Shown piece after piece: positions 1-11,772 of a DNA stretch of 64,000 nt. Both the position numbers and the translations under genes were made by a program. Source of the stretch: Penium margaritaceum. Lineage: Eukaryota > Streptophyta > Zygnematophyceae > Desmidiales > Peniaceae. How positions within the stretch are numbered: position 1 is the stretch's first letter; the number at the start of each line of letters is the position of its first letter. Where the stretch lies: NCBI GenBank assembly GCA_023375785.1, contig SZWC01000033.1, positions 451,509 through 515,508 of the forward strand. Direction: 5' to 3'. The notes under the pieces were generated by a model. That model was not told the origin of the DNA, did not search any database, and saw nothing but the letters and a program-made list of their open reading frames with translations.

Positions 1-902
1 GTGGCCCGGTGTGACTACTATGCACACCAGACAACCAAACTAGGCATATGTCACTGACCATGACCAGATGATTTCAATATGGGTGGTCAACGTTGACCAA
101 CCATAACACGAGTCACAAACGGTCAGGGGAGGAAACAATGCTATGGGAATATCAGTTCTCAAAAGGCAAGTACAACGACCTTCAGTCACTAGTAGCGCGG
201 TGTGGCTACCATGCACAATGACTGGCCAAAGTAGGCATATGTACTGCCTTTGACCAAAGAAATCCGCTGTGTGTGGTCAATGTTGACAACTCATAATACG
301 AGTCACAAATGGTCAAAGGGGGAAACAATGGTTTGGGAACACCGAGTATCAAATAGCAAGCACAAGGAGCTTCAATACGTTGTGGCACGGTGTGGATACC
401 TTGCACGATGACCAACCAAAGTAGGCATATGTCACTAACCATGACCAAATAATGTCACTAAGTGTGGTAGAATTTGACAACTCATAACACGAGTCACAAA
501 TGGTCACGGTGGAAGATACTGATTTTTGAATACTAGTTATCAACTAGGAAGTACAAATACCTTCAATATGTAGTGGCATAGTGTGGCTACAATGCACAGT
601 GACCAACCAAAGTATGCATATGTCACTGACCATGAACAAAGAATTTCACTTCATGTGGTCAACATGTAGAACTCACAACACGAGTCCGTGATAGACACAG
701 GGGGTAACAATGGTTTGGGAACTCTAGCTGTCAACAAGAAAGCACAAAGACCTTCGATACGCAATGACACGGGTATGGTAACAATGTACAGTGACAAACC
801 AAAGTAGGCATGTGTCACAAACCATGACTAAAGGGATTGCACAGTGTGTGGTCAATGTTGAAAACTCATAACACGAGTCACAAATGGTCAGTGGGGGAGA
901 CC
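1..902. repeat. 190-bp tandem satellite, array segment 1
   Basis: Tandem satellite monomers of about 190 bp. The recurring landmark 'ggaaacaatg' or its variants falls near 131, 321, 511, 703 and 896, giving spacings of 190-193 bp. Each monomer carries the same ordered landmarks: a CCAACCAAAGTAGGCATATG block, a tgtggtcaacgttgac block, an ACACGAGTCACAAATGGTCA block and a gtggcacggtgtggct block. Types C, D, E and F of the six-monomer cycle can be read here. The segment ends where the copia element inserted at the F/A boundary; positions 898-902 (agacc) are the left target-site duplication. I see no gene. The short ORFs are incidental. Confidence 0.93.
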
Positions 903-1632
903 TGTTGACATGGTGTGCCCCTTGCCATGAGTGCCGTTGATCGTACTCCCTGGTTCGACCACTCAGGAGTGGTCGAAAACCTGATCTGACTTTAGATTTG
1001 GATTCCGTGGATTTTTCCATGCAAGATCGAGCTTTGAATCGCTCGATTTGAGTGAGTATTCAGAAAGTTAGCCGAGCTCGAAAAACGGGTGTTGGGTGGG
1101 TGGAATCTGGTACCCGCCATGGGTGGCGGGATATTCCACCACCAGTGATCCTAGTTCATCTCCATTGGGCTCCAAAGGCACATGGGCCATGAAGGAATGA
1201 ATGTGGATGGTCCCCTGGACCAAGGCATGCCCCTCCCCACGTTGGGATGACGGGAAGGGCGCTTCGACAGGCCACCGTCGAAGCGCCTCCCGTCGCTCCC
1301 GTTCGTGGGTATGGTGGGCGGCTCGGCTCCACCAAGGGTTACTTCGACGGCCGTAGCAGGGGCTCTACTGCTCCGATTTGGGCGTGCTTGGATGCGTTGG
1401 AAAGCTAAGATCACAGGCTATAAGAATCTGATGTAATCTCACTATGCTTACCTACAAAAACGTGTTTCGATTCAGATCTAATGAATGCGACGTGTTCTAC
1501 CTACTCCTATCCGTGATCCTTGTGCTCCACACTCTTCACCAAAGGTGTCCATTGGCTGCCCAAACTTTGGTAGCGTGCATCACTGAGAGCTAGGCATCCT
1601 TGAGGGTGCCTCCACACCCACTAGAGCCAACA
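903..1632 (+). repeat. 5' LTR of copia element
   Basis: Direct repeat of 730 bp, matched by 5909-6638 with the same length. By hand alignment I count about 35 substitutions and no net indel, so about 95% identity. It begins TGTTGACATG and ends AACA. A TATA-like motif lies at 1418-1424. A minus-strand ORF inside it recurs in the 3' LTR at the same relative place; it is a by-product of LTR duplication, not a gene. Confidence 0.95.
1418..1424 (+). promoter_or_regulatory. TATA-like box in copia 5' LTR
   Basis: The string ctataag occurs in the LTR about 515 bp from its start, and the 3' LTR keeps it at 6424-6430. Position and conservation suit the core promoter that would start the genomic RNA at the U3/R boundary. 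No transcription start can be seen from sequence, so the role is inferred. Confidence 0.4.
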
Positions 1633-1774
1633 AAGGGTTATGGACTCACGTGCCTAGACGGACCCTAGCTCTTCAAGCTTCACGCTACTGCCGCGCGCCA
1701 TGGCAACGATCAAGCAAGATAGCATCGGCACTGTCTCCAAGTTTGACGGGAACGGCTTCCCCTTGTGGAGGTAG

Positions 1775-3697
1775 CAATTTGAGGTCTACCTTGATGACAA
1801 GGGCCTGCTTGAGCTGGTCAACGGTGAAGAGACCGCGCCTCTGAATACCGTGACGACGGTGGAAGTGGACAAGTATAAGAAGCGCAACAAGAAGGCGCTT
1901 GCATTGTTGGTGTTAGCGCTTGCACCGCCGCAGCGCGCACTGATTCAAGGATGCACGGAGGCCGCGGAGGCCTGGAAGAAACTCTGCACCATCTATCAGT
2001 CCACCAACCTTGCAAACCAGCGCTTCGTCTTCAAAAGGCTCGTCACCCTCCGAGCCAACGAAGGCGACGACATCATGGAGATCCTACAGCAGATTGAGTC
2101 CCTTACTGCCAAGTGCATAGCCACAGGATGGAAGGTCGACCCTCAGCTGCAAGCCATGATCCTCCTTCTGGCCTTGCCGGACAGTTGGAGTCCCATGATC
2201 ACCGTCGTAGGCGGCTGGTCCGCCGATGAGCTGAAGTACCCGAAGGTGGCTGAGTACGTCCGCAACGAATGGATGCGGCGTGGTGGGAGAGAAAGCGGGG
2301 CAACGTCAAGTTCCGCCTATGCTGTCCGCCCTCAAGTTGGAGGGGGAGGCAAGAAGGGGAAGGGTGCTAACCAGGGCACCAAGAGAAGTGACAACAAGGG
2401 GGAGTGCTACAACTGTGGCAAACAGGGCCACTATGCATGCAACTGTCCCAATAAGAAGTCAAATCAGCCTCGGAAGGGCGGGAAGAAGGACACCCAAGCC
2501 ATGATGGCCAGGGAGTCTACCGACTTGACAGATCCGGAAGTCACGGTGATCGACTCCGGATCAGGCCGCCACACACAATGCAACCAGGCGGTGTTTGTCA
2601 CCTACGGCGCCACCGAGCGGCGCATGACAGTGGCCAACGGCAAAACAGAGTTGGCCGCGGGCAAAGGTAATGTTCGCATTGAGTCAGTGGTGCACGGAAA
2701 AGTCATTCCGTGCACCATCTACGACGTGCTCCACATGCCCAACTTTGGGGCAAATCTGCTGTCAGTGAGCCGCCTTACCGACAAGGGGCTTGAGGTGCTC
2801 TTCAACAAGAAGGAGGCCATCATCCGGAAGGAGGGGGACGGCGAGGTGATTGCGCGTGGCAAGAGGGAGGAGGACCTCTACCTTCTTCGCACCAAGATCC
2901 TTGCCGGTGCGGTAAGGACTAACGCCGTCAACCTAGTGACAAAGGATGAAGGAAATCTGGACCTATGGCACCGCCGCCTATGTCACATTGCTCCCTCAAC
3001 TGTGAGGGACATGGCGAAGAAGGAAGTGGTGCGGGGCCTTGAGGTCAAGGGCCTGGATGCAGCCAAGAATGCCGTGTGCGAGCCATGCGTGGTGGGCAAG
3101 GCGACACGGCAGCCGTTTGACGGCAAAGGGACGCGTGCATCGACAAAGTTGGACGTGGTGCACACGGATGTGTGTGGACCGTTTGAGCCCTCCATTGGTG
3201 GGGCGCGCTACTTCGTCACCTTCATCAACGACCATAGCCGCAAGCTCTACCTCTATATCATCAAGAGGAAGAGCGATGTCTTGTCATGCATGCAGGAATT
3301 CGTGGCGGCTGTGGAGCGGCAAACGGGGTTGAAGGTGAAGGAGTTCCGAAGCGACAACGGCGGCGAGTACGAGGGCTGCTCGGCATGGATGAAGAGCAAG
3401 GGGATCGCGTGGCAGAAAACTATGCCACACTCTCCGCAGCAGAACGGCGTCGCCGAGAGGGCAAACCGCACCATCCTCAACATGGTCCGGTCCATGTTGA
3501 GCGATGCCGACCTCGCGCAGCGGTACTGGGGCGAGGCGTCACGGACAGCGGCGTACATCATGAACCTGACACCAACGAAGCCGCTAAAAGATGCGGAGTC
3601 CAAGGTGTGGAAGACGCGACAAGAAGTGTGGAGCGGGAGGAAGCCAACTGTGGCATACCTCTGCACGTTTGGTTGTGTTGCACATGCTGTTGTGTAG
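1775..3697 (+). pseudogene. Copia gag-protease-integrase open segment
   Basis: Longest uninterrupted stretch of the copia frame, after the first stop at 1772 and up to TAG 3695-3697. The gag part is of the UBN2 kind, with an AWKKL..IYQ helix region. Then come a CX2CX4HX4C knuckle, the DSGSGRH protease box, the integrase GAG_pre zinc finger (WHRRLCH then CEPC), and the core with its three acidic residues. The second D and the catalytic E are separated by 33 residues; the family usually has 35. Sequence just beyond the stop continues in the same frame with a recognisable C-terminal integrase motif (FVGY, near 3750), so this end is not natural. Confidence 0.9.
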
Positions 3698-4309
3698 GCA
3701 CGGGAGGGGCAGGGCAAGCTGGACTCGCATACTCGCCGGTGCATCTTCGTTGGGTACGAGAGCAGGAGCAAGGCGTACCGGCTCTTCGACCCGCGGAGGC
3801 AGCAGATCGTGAAGAGTCACAATGTCATGTTTGACGAGGATAGTGGTTGGACGGACAAGGACGCGGGTCTCTCCAAGCGGGGGGAGTGGCTGCCACTCCT
3901 CAAGGGGGAGACGCCGGAGGACGCAAAAGAGGGTGATGTCCAAGCAGTTCCAAACGGCGACAACCATCGGGGGGATGGGGGAGCGGCTGATTTGCATTCA
4001 GCCCAATCGGACGATGAGTCTGAAGCGCCGGCAGCGGTGGAGATGAACGAGGAGGTGGGGAGTGAGCCCGCATCTCCACAGTCCCCAAGAGAGGGGGAGC
4101 AGGTCAGCGGTGCAAGTGGCACCGCGAGAGGGCAGCAGCAGCAGTAGCAATAGCAGCGGCAGCAGCAGCAGCAGCCTCAACAGCAGCAGCCCCGGAGAAG
4201 CGGACGCACAAGAAGGACGGCAAAACGGTACGATGCCGCGTAGGGCACCTGGACTGGGTTTGCTCGAGCATTCTTTGCGCAAGAGGAGCCCGAGACCGTC
4301 AAGGAGGCG
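3698..4309 (+). pseudogene. Copia integrase C-terminus and Q-rich linker, with stops
   Basis: Same frame as the flanking copia segments. It starts with the conserved integrase C-terminal region (CIFVGY and YRLFDP motifs, about 3735-3795), then an acidic low-complexity linker and a CAG/CAA-rich run. TAG codons at 4145, 4151 and 4241 interrupt it. Two of these lie inside the glutamine run and look like CAG to TAG changes. In plant copia elements this region is a poorly conserved spacer between integrase and RT. Confidence 0.8.
4132..4200 (+). repeat. Imperfect CAG-rich microsatellite encoding polyglutamine
   Basis: A run of CAG with CAA, CGG, CCT and two TAG codons, in frame with the copia polyprotein. 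It would encode a glutamine tract in the integrase-RT linker. The TAGs sit among CAG codons and suggest C to T change at CHG sites. Confidence 0.8.
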
Positions 4310-4822
4310 TTGCAGCAGAAGGATGGGGCTGAGTGGGAGGGAGCCATAAAATCTGAGCTTGCCTCCCACGAAGAGAACGGCACTTGGCAGCTGATGGACA
4401 AACCGGAGGGTGCAAAGATCATCGGCTCCAAGTGGATCTTCAAGAAGAAGCTCACTAAGGAGGGGAAGGTGGAGCGGTACAAGGCGCGGCTGGTGGCAAA
4501 GGGGTACGCCCAGCGAAAAGGTGAACACTACGATGAAACCTTTGCGCCGGTGGCGAAATTCGCCTCCATCCGTTCCATCCTCTCAGTGGCGGCGGCGCGT
4601 GACTACGAAGTCCACCAAATGGACGTGAAAACCGCGTTTCTCAACGGCGACCTGGGCAAGGAGGTCCTTATGGAGGTGTTGGAGGGGGTGGACGCGCCGC
4701 CAGGGAAGGTGTGCCGGCTTCGCAAGGCACTCTACGGTCTGAAGCAAGCGCCACTCATGTGGTACCTGAAAATGGACGCCTTCATGGCCGAGCTTGGCTT
4801 CAAGCGCTGCGAGGCGGATTAA
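4310..4822 (+). pseudogene. Copia reverse transcriptase, N-terminal part
   Basis: Frame-consistent RT segment. It shows the family hallmarks KWIFKKKL, RYKARLVAKGYAQ, DETFAPVAK, the first catalytic aspartate in the QMDVKTAFLNG motif, and the LRKALYGLKQAP motif. It ends at TAA 4820-4822, where relatives carry an ordinary codon just before the palm-domain active site. Two more stops (4835 and 4856) separate it from the rest of RT. Together with the next segment it makes the RVT_2-type RT of Ty1/copia. Confidence 0.9.
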
Positions 4823-4858
4823 AGCGTGTACGTGTGAAAGCAGCCGGGGTTGCACTGA

Positions 4859-5854
4859 ATGGTGGTCCTCTACGTGCATGACCTCATCCTCGTGTCATCG
4901 GACATGGAGGAGTTGGTGAACCTGAAGCGGCAGCTGGGCGGTCGATTCAAAATGACCGACATGGGCGAGCTCGAGTACTACCTCGGCGTCGCCATCAAGA
5001 GGGACCACAAAGCACGCACGCTAGAGATGGGGCAGGCAAAGTATGTGCAAGAGGTGCTCCGCCGCTACAACATGGAGGAGTGTAACCCCATAGGCACACC
5101 CATGACCACCACATGTGAGCTGAGCTCGAGCATGGGCCCGAGCACGGATGAGGAGAAGGAGGAGATGGCAAGAGTGCCATACCAGTCCGCAGTGGGGAGC
5201 ATCATGTACGCCATGGTGGCGACGCGGCCCGACCTAGCCTTCTCGGAGGGGCAAGTGAGCCGCTACGTTGCTGACCCCGGGCCGCTGCATTGGCAAGCGG
5301 TGAAGCGGATCCTCCGCTATCTCAAGGCGACAAAACAGTCGCGGCTCGTGTTTGGAGGGGGAGCGCGTGATGATACCCTTGAGTTGGTCGGCTACTCCGA
5401 TGCCGACTGGGCTGGTGATGTGGATGACAGAAAATCGACGTCAGGATACGTGTTTGTGCTTGGTGGTGCAGCAGTTTCATGGGCAAGCAGGAAGCAGGAC
5501 TGTGTTGCACTGTCCAGCACCGAAGCCGAGTATATCGCTCTCGCGGAAGCCGCAAAGGAGGCGGTGTGGCTGCGGCGGCTGCTAAAGGAGTTCGGCGTGC
5601 CACAAAGGAAGCCGACAATACTCAATGTGGACAACATGAGTGCCATCAGTCTGACCCAGAACCCGGTGCTGCACAGGAGGACCAAGCACATCGAGATCCG
5701 TCATCACTACGCGCGGGACTTGGTGGCGAAGGGAGATGCGGCTATTGTGCATTGTGGCACCAAGCGCATGCTCGCCGATACCATGACCAAGGCACAGCCC
5801 AAGGACAGGCACGATGCAAGCTGCATGGAGCTCAGTCTGCGCTATGAAGTTTAA
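4859..5854 (+). pseudogene. Copia RT C-terminal part and RNase H
   Basis: Continues the same frame after TGA 4856. The RT active-site box that should read YVDD reads YVHD here (CAT at 4877-4879), which removes a catalytic aspartate. RNase H follows with the diagnostic GYSDADWAGD, KSTSGYVF, SSTEAEY and LADTMTKA motifs. The frame ends at 5852-5854, about 40 bp before the polypurine tract. Length and motif order are normal for the family. Confidence 0.92.
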
Positions 5855-5896
5855 AATGCTACAGGTTCCAAGGACAGGGCATCAAGGCTGCGGTGC

Positions 5897-5907
5897 AAGG
5901 GGGGAGA
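5897..5907 (+). other. Copia polypurine tract
   Basis: Purine run aaggggggaga immediately before the 3' LTR (a TT dinucleotide follows at 5908-5909). This is the expected priming site for plus-strand DNA synthesis, and its position fixes the 3' LTR start. Confidence 0.85.
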
Positions 5908-5908
5908 T

Positions 5909-6638
5909 TGTTGACATGGTGTGCCCCTTGCCATGAGTGCCGTTGATCGTAGTGCCTGGTTCGACCACTGAGAAGTGGTCAAAAACCTGATCTGACTTTA
6001 GATTTGGATTGCTTGGATTTTTCCATGCAAGATCGAGCTTTGAATCGCTCGATTTGAGTAAGTATTCAGAAAGCTAGCCTAGCCTGAAAAACGGGTGTTG
6101 GGTGGGTGGAATCTGGTACCCGCCATGGGTGGCGGGATATTCCACCACCAGTGATCCTAGATCATCTCCATTGGGCTCCAAAGGCACATGGGCCATGAAG
6201 GAATGAATGTGGATGGTCCCCTGGACCAAGGCATGCCCCTCCCCACGTTGGGATGACAGGAAGGGCGCTTCGACAGGCCACCGTCGAAGCGCCTCCTGTC
6301 GCTCCCGTTCGTGGGTATGGTGGGCGGCTCGGCTCCACCAAGGGTTACTTCGACGGCCGTAGCAAGGGCTCTACTGCTCCGACTTGGGCGTGCTTGAATG
6401 CATTGGAAAGCTAAGATCACAGGCTATAAGAATCTAATGTAATCTCACTATGCTAAGTAGCAAAAACGTGTTTCAATTAAGATATACTGAATGCGACGTG
6501 TTCTGCCCACTCCTATCCGTGAACCTTGTGCTCCACACTCTTCACCAAAGGTGTCCATTGGCTGCCCAAACTTTGGTAGCGTGCATCACTGAGAGCTAGG
6601 CATCCTTCAGGGTGCCTCCACACTCACTAGAGCTAACA
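5909..6638 (+). repeat. 3' LTR of copia element
   Basis: 730-bp partner of 903-1632, with about 35 mismatches counted by eye. It ends AACA at 6638 and is followed by the target-site duplication agacc (6639-6643), then by satellite type A. The TATA-like box is kept at 6424-6430. Confidence 0.95.
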
Positions 6639-9600
6639 AGACCATGGGTTGGGAACACTAGTTATCAACTAGCAAGTAGAAAGATTTTCAACAAGTAGTG
6701 GCACGGTGTGGCCAGCGAGCATAGTGACCAACCAAAGGATGCATATGTCACTGACTATGACCGAAGAAGTCCACTATGTGTGGTCAACGTTGACAACTCA
6801 TAACACGAGTCAAAAAGGGTCAGAGGGAGACACAATGGTTTGGGAACCCTATGTATCAACTAGAAAGGACAAAGAACTTCAATACGTAGTGGCACGGTGT
6901 GGTTACTATGCACACCAAACAACCAAACTAGGCACATGTCACTGCCCATGACCAGATGATTTCAATATGGGTGGTCAACGTTGACCAACCATAACACGAG
7001 TCACAAACGGTCAGGGGAGGAAACAATGCTTTGGGAATATCAGTTCTCAACTAGTACGTACAATGACCTTCGGTCAGTAGTAGCATGATTTGGCTACCAT
7101 GCACAATGACCGACCAAAGTAGGCATATGTACTGCCTTTGACCAAAGAAATCCTCTGTGTGTGGTTAATGTTGACAACTCATAATACGAGTCACAAATGG
7201 TCAGAGGGGGAAACAATGGTTTGGGAACATTGAGTATCAAATAGAAAGCACAAGGAGCTTCAATACGTTGTGGCACACTGTGGATACCATGCACAATGAC
7301 CAACCAAAGTAGGCATATGTCACAGACCACGAGCAAATAATGACACTAAGTGTGGTAAACCTTAACAACTCATAACACGAGTCACAAATGGTCAGGGTGG
7401 AAGATAATGGTTTGTGACTACTAGTTACCGACTAGCAAGTACAAATACCTTCAATATGTAGTGGCACAATGTGGCTACAAGGCACAGTGACCAACCAAAG
7501 TATGCATATGTCACTGACCATGAACAAAGGATTTCACTTCATGTGGTCAACATTTACAACTCACAACACGGGTCATAGATAGTCAGAGGGGGCTAACAAT
7601 GGTTTCGGAACAATAGCTGTCAACAAGAAAGCACAAAGACATTCGATACGCAATGACACGGCGTGGTAACCATGTACAATAACAAACCAAAGTAGGCATG
7701 TGTCACAAACCATAACCAAACGGATTTCACAGTGTGTGGTCAACGTTGAAAACTCATAACACGAGTCACAACTGGTCAGTGGGGGAAACCATGGGTTGGA
7801 AACACTAGCTATGAACGAACAAGTACAAAGATTTTCAACAAGCAGTGGCACGGTGTGTCTAGCGTGCACACTGACCAACCAAAGGATGCATATGTCACTG
7901 ACTATGACCGACGAAGTCCACTATGTGTGGTAAACATTGACAACTCACAACACGAGTCACAAATGGTCAGAGGGATAGACAATGATTTGGGAACCATATG
8001 TATCCACTAGAAAGGACAAGGAACTTGAATACGTAGTGGCACGGTGTGGCTAGTATGCACACCAAACAACCAACCCAGGAATATGTCACTGACCTTGACC
8101 AAAGAATGTCAACATGGGTGGTCAACGTTGACCAACCATAACACTAGTCACAAAAGGTAAGGGGAGGAAACAATGCTAAAGGAATATCAGTTCTCAACTA
8201 GCAAGCACAACGACCTCCAGTCGGTAGTAAGAGGGTGTGGCTACCATGCACAATGAACGTCCAAAGTAGGCATATGTACTGCCATTGACCAAAGAAATCT
8301 GTTATGTGTGGTCAACATTGACCACTCATAATACGAGTCACAAATGGTCAGAGGTGGAAACAATGGTTTGGGAACACCAGGTATCAAAAAGCAAGCACAA
8401 GGAGCTTTAATACGTTGAAGCACGGTTTTGATACCATGCACAATGACCAACCAAAATAGGCATATGTCACTGACCATGACCAAATGATGGCACTAAGTGT
8501 GGTAAACCTTGACAACACATAACACGAGCCACAAATGGTCAGGGTAGAAGATAATGATTTGTGAATACTAGTTATTGACCAATAAGTAGAAATACCTTCA
8601 ATATGTAGTGGCACAGTGTGCCTACAATGCACAGTGACCAACCAAAGTATGAATATGTCACTGACCATGAACAAATAACTTCACTTCATGTGGTCAACAT
8701 TTACAACTCACAACACGGGTCACAGATAGTCAGAGGGGGCTAACAATGGTTTGGGAACACTAGCTGTCAAGAAGAAAGTACAAAGACCTTCAATAGGCAA
8801 TGACATGACGTGGAAACCATGTACAGTAACAAACCAAAGTATGCATGTGTCACAAATCAGGACCAAACGGATTTCACAGTGTGTGGTCAACGTTGAAAAC
8901 TCATCACACGAGTCACAACTGATCAGTGGGGAAAACTATGGGTTGGGAACACTAGTTATCAACTAGCAAGTAGAAACATTTTCAACAAGTAGTGGCACGA
9001 TGTGGCTAGCTTGCACAGTGACCAACCAAAGGATGCATGTGTCACTGACTTTGACCGACGAAGTCCACTATGTGTGGTCAACATTGACAAATCACAACAC
9101 GAGTCACAAATGGTGAGAGGGAGAGACAATGGTTTGGGAACCATATGTATCCACTAGAAAGGACAAGGAGCTTTAATACGTAGTGGCACGGTGTGGCTAT
9201 AATGCACACCAAACAACCAAACTAGGCATATCTCACTGACCATGATGAGATGATTTCAATATGGGTGGTCAACGTTGACCAACCATAACATGAGTCAAAA
9301 ATGGCAAGGGGAGGAAACAATGCTATGGGAATATCAGTTCTTAACTAGCAAGTACAACTACCTTCAGTCAGTAGTAGCACGGTGTGGCTACCATGCACAA
9401 TGAACGACCAAAGTAGGCATATGTACTGCCTTTGACCAAAGAAATCTGATGTGTGTGGTCAACACTGACCACTCATAATACGAGTCACAAATGGTCAGAG
9501 GGGGAAAGAATGGTTTGGGAACACCAAGTATCAAAAAGCAAGCACAAGAAGCTTCAATACGTTATTGCACGGTGTGGATACCATGCACGATGACCAGCCA

Positions 9601-11772
9601 AAACAGGCATATGTCAATGAACATGACCAGATAATGGCACTAAGTGTGGTAAACCTTGAAAACTCACAACACGAGTCTCAAATGGTCAGGGTGGAAGATA
9701 ATGGGTTTTGAATACTAATTATTGAATAGCAAGTACAAATACCTTCAATATGTAGTGGCACAGTGTGGCTACAATGCACAGTGACCAACCAAAGTATGCA
9801 TATCTCACTGACCATGAACAAAGAATTTCACTTCATGTGGTCAGCGTTGACAACTCAAAACACGAGTCACTGATAGTCAGAGGGGGTAACAATGGTTTGG
9901 GAACACTAGCTATCAACTAGAAAGCACAATGACCTTCAATACGTAGTGACACGGCGTGGTAACCACGTAAAGTGACAAATCAAACGAGGCATATGTCACT
10001 AACCATGACCAAAGAATTTCAATAAGGGTGGTCAACATTCACAACCCATAACATGAGTCACAAATGGTCAGAGGGGGGAAAACATGGCTTCAGAACACTA
10101 TGTATCTTCTAGCAAGTACAAATTCTTTTTGTATGTATTGGCACAATGTGGCTACCGTGCACAATGACCTATCCAAGTAGGCATACATCACTGCTCATGG
10201 CTAAAGAAGTTTAGTGTGTGTGGTCAACGTTCACAACTCATAATACAATTCAAAGATGGGCAGAGGGAGAAACAATGGGTTGGGAATACTCGGTATCGAC
10301 TAGCAAGTACAAAGACCTTCGATAAGTGGTGGCACGGTGTGGCTACCGTGCACAATGACCAACCAAAGTATGCTTGTGTTGCTGAATATCATAAACAGAG
10401 TATCACAGTGTGTAGTCAGCTTTCCTTCTTACGACTGGTCAATCAAAGAAATTGTTGAGAGGTTATTCAAGCTCAAAGTTGCAAAATTTGAAATTCCGTC
10501 TGCGTCAATCTTTTTTTGATTAAACTAACTTTGTTATCATTCATTCTTTTGAAAACCACCCTTTATTCTTACAGCCCCTTATTTTATGCCCTATATCCAT
10601 AGGAACCCTTATAGTGTCATTTGGACATCATATGACCACCATGTGCACTGGCTTAGTGCTTATAGATTTAAATTCTGGAGCGGTAGGTCCTGGGTTTGAA
10701 TCCTCGTATGTGCAATATAGAATAGGCTCGCGACCTAGGGGGGGGGGATGGCCGTGTTGTGATACCTCAACTTTACCTTCAAGCCTAAGCCGTGGGGGTG
10801 GTAGGGGGGGTGTCATAATGCGGTCGCAAATCTGTCCTCCAGGTCGTCCACGGAACATCCCTCCAAGGGGGTGGGAGGGAGTATTCCAGTGAAGACACCC
10901 ACACGTAACAAATCAACAAAACCGACCTGGTGTCAAAGAGAGAAACATTTTGCTATTCATTGACTAGCAAGTACAACCAATTTAAACAAGTAGTGGAACG
11001 GTGTGGCTACCATGCACAATGACCAACCAGATTAGGCATGTGCCACACACCATGACCAAATCATCTTACTATGTGTGGTCAACATTCACAACCCATTATA
11101 TGGGACACGACTTGTCAGAGAGGAAAACAATGGTTTGGGAATACTAGATACCAACTAGCAAGTACAACGACCTTCAGTCAGTAGTAGCACGGTGTGGCTA
11201 CCATGCACAGTGACCGACCAAATTAGGCATGTGTACTGCCTTTGACCAAATAAATCCGCTGTGTGTGGTCAACGTTGACAACTCATAATACGAGTCACAA
11301 ATGGTCAGAGGGGGAAACAATGATTTGGGAGCACCAAGTATCAACTAGCAAGCACAAGGAGCTGCAATACGTTTTGGCACGGTGTGGATACCATGCACGA
11401 TGACCAACCAAAGTAGGCATATGTCACTGACCATGACCAAATAAAGTCACCATGTGTGGTACACTTTGACAACTCATAACACGAGTCACAAATGGTCAGA
11501 GTGGAAGATAATGGTTTCTCAATACTAGTTATCCACTAGAAAGTACAACCACCTTTAATGTGTAGTGGCACAGTGTGGCTACAATGCACAGTGACCAAGC
11601 AAAGTATGCATATGTCACTGACCATGAACAAATTATTTCACTTCATGTGGTCAATGTTGACAACTCACAACACGATTCATAGATATTCAGAGGGGGTAAA
11701 ATGGGTTGGGAACCCTATCTATCAACAAGAAAGCACAAAGACCTTTGATACGTAGTGACACGACGTTGTAAC
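6639..11772. repeat. 190-bp satellite, array segment 2
   Basis: About 26 monomers plus one 0.5-kb insert. Type A monomers begin near 6645, 7791 and 8938, about 1147 bp apart, with B-C-D-E-F between them in the same order, which gives a six-monomer higher-order repeat. After the E monomer near 9700 the order changes to F', G and H, then the SINE-like insert, then C', D', E' and F', where the non-autonomous LTR element interrupts it. Positions 11768-11772 (gtaac) are its left target-site duplication. No gene is present. Confidence 0.93.
10455..10940 (+). repeat. Satellite-embedded insert with tRNA-like SINE core, copy 1
   Basis: Non-satellite block of about 490 bp inside an H-type monomer; satellite homology resumes near 10941. 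It has an AT-rich left part, then a tRNA-like core with an A-box-like tggcttagtgct at 10649-10660 (10 of 12 to TRGCNNAGYNGG) and a B-box-like ggtttgaatcc at 10693-10703 (one mismatch). A poly-G tract and a C/G-rich tail follow. The same block recurs near 21.3, 30.3, 33.8, 46.7, 59.5 and 63.7 kb at the same satellite position, so it was amplified with the array rather than inserted seven times. Confidence 0.75.

Larger units (their letters stand above)
1700..5854 (+). pseudogene. Copia gag-pol polyprotein frame, interrupted by eight in-frame stops
   Basis: One reading frame runs from ATG 1700 to the stop at 5852-5854, about 1384 codons, typical of plant copia polyproteins. Domains in order: gag (about 1700-2400), CCHC zinc knuckle (2405-2446), aspartic protease with a DSG box at 2552, integrase zinc finger (HX4H and CX2C, about 2962-3090), integrase core with D at 3167, D at 3353 and E at 3455, RT (about 4400-5000) and RNase H (about 5380-5600). 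Stops are at 1772 TAG, 3695 TAG, 4145 TAG, 4151 TAG, 4241 TAG, 4820 TAA, 4835 TGA and 4856 TGA. No frameshift is needed. Each stop is one transition away from a Gln or Trp codon. The fusion of domains in one frame is family-typical; the stops make it a pseudogene. Confidence 0.93.
903..6638 (+). mobile_element. Full-length but defective Ty1/copia LTR retrotransposon
   Basis: Complete element of 5736 bp: 5' LTR, gag-protease-integrase-RT-RNase H frame, polypurine tract and 3' LTR. The integrase lies before RT, which defines Ty1/copia order. The LTRs are both 730 bp and start TGTTGACATG and end AACA. A 5-bp target-site duplication, agacc, sits at 898-902 and 6639-6643. Removing the element restores an uninterrupted satellite F/A junction. 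The coding frame is never shifted but carries eight stop codons and a damaged RT active-site box, so the copy is inactive on its own. No primer-binding site is convincing after 1632. Confidence 0.96.

Noticed and set aside
206-448. Recurrent minus-strand ORFs of about 80 codons in satellite (near 206, 7094, 8241, 27 kb, 45.7 kb and others)
   Set aside because: They recur because the monomers recur. A 190-bp unit shifts frame every monomer, the ORFs end at similar places by chance stops, and there are no domains or upstream signals.
1151-1414. Minus-strand 87-codon ORF, also at 6157-6420
   Set aside because: The two copies are the same part of the two copia LTRs; no domain is visible.
1633-1660. 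Primer-binding site after the copia 5' LTR
   Set aside because: The sequence aagggttatggactc does not match a tRNA 3' end that I recognise, so no site is called.
3253-4528. Long antisense and alternate-frame ORFs over the copia coding region
   Set aside because: They are shadows of the GC-rich gag-pol frame, which has all the conserved motifs.
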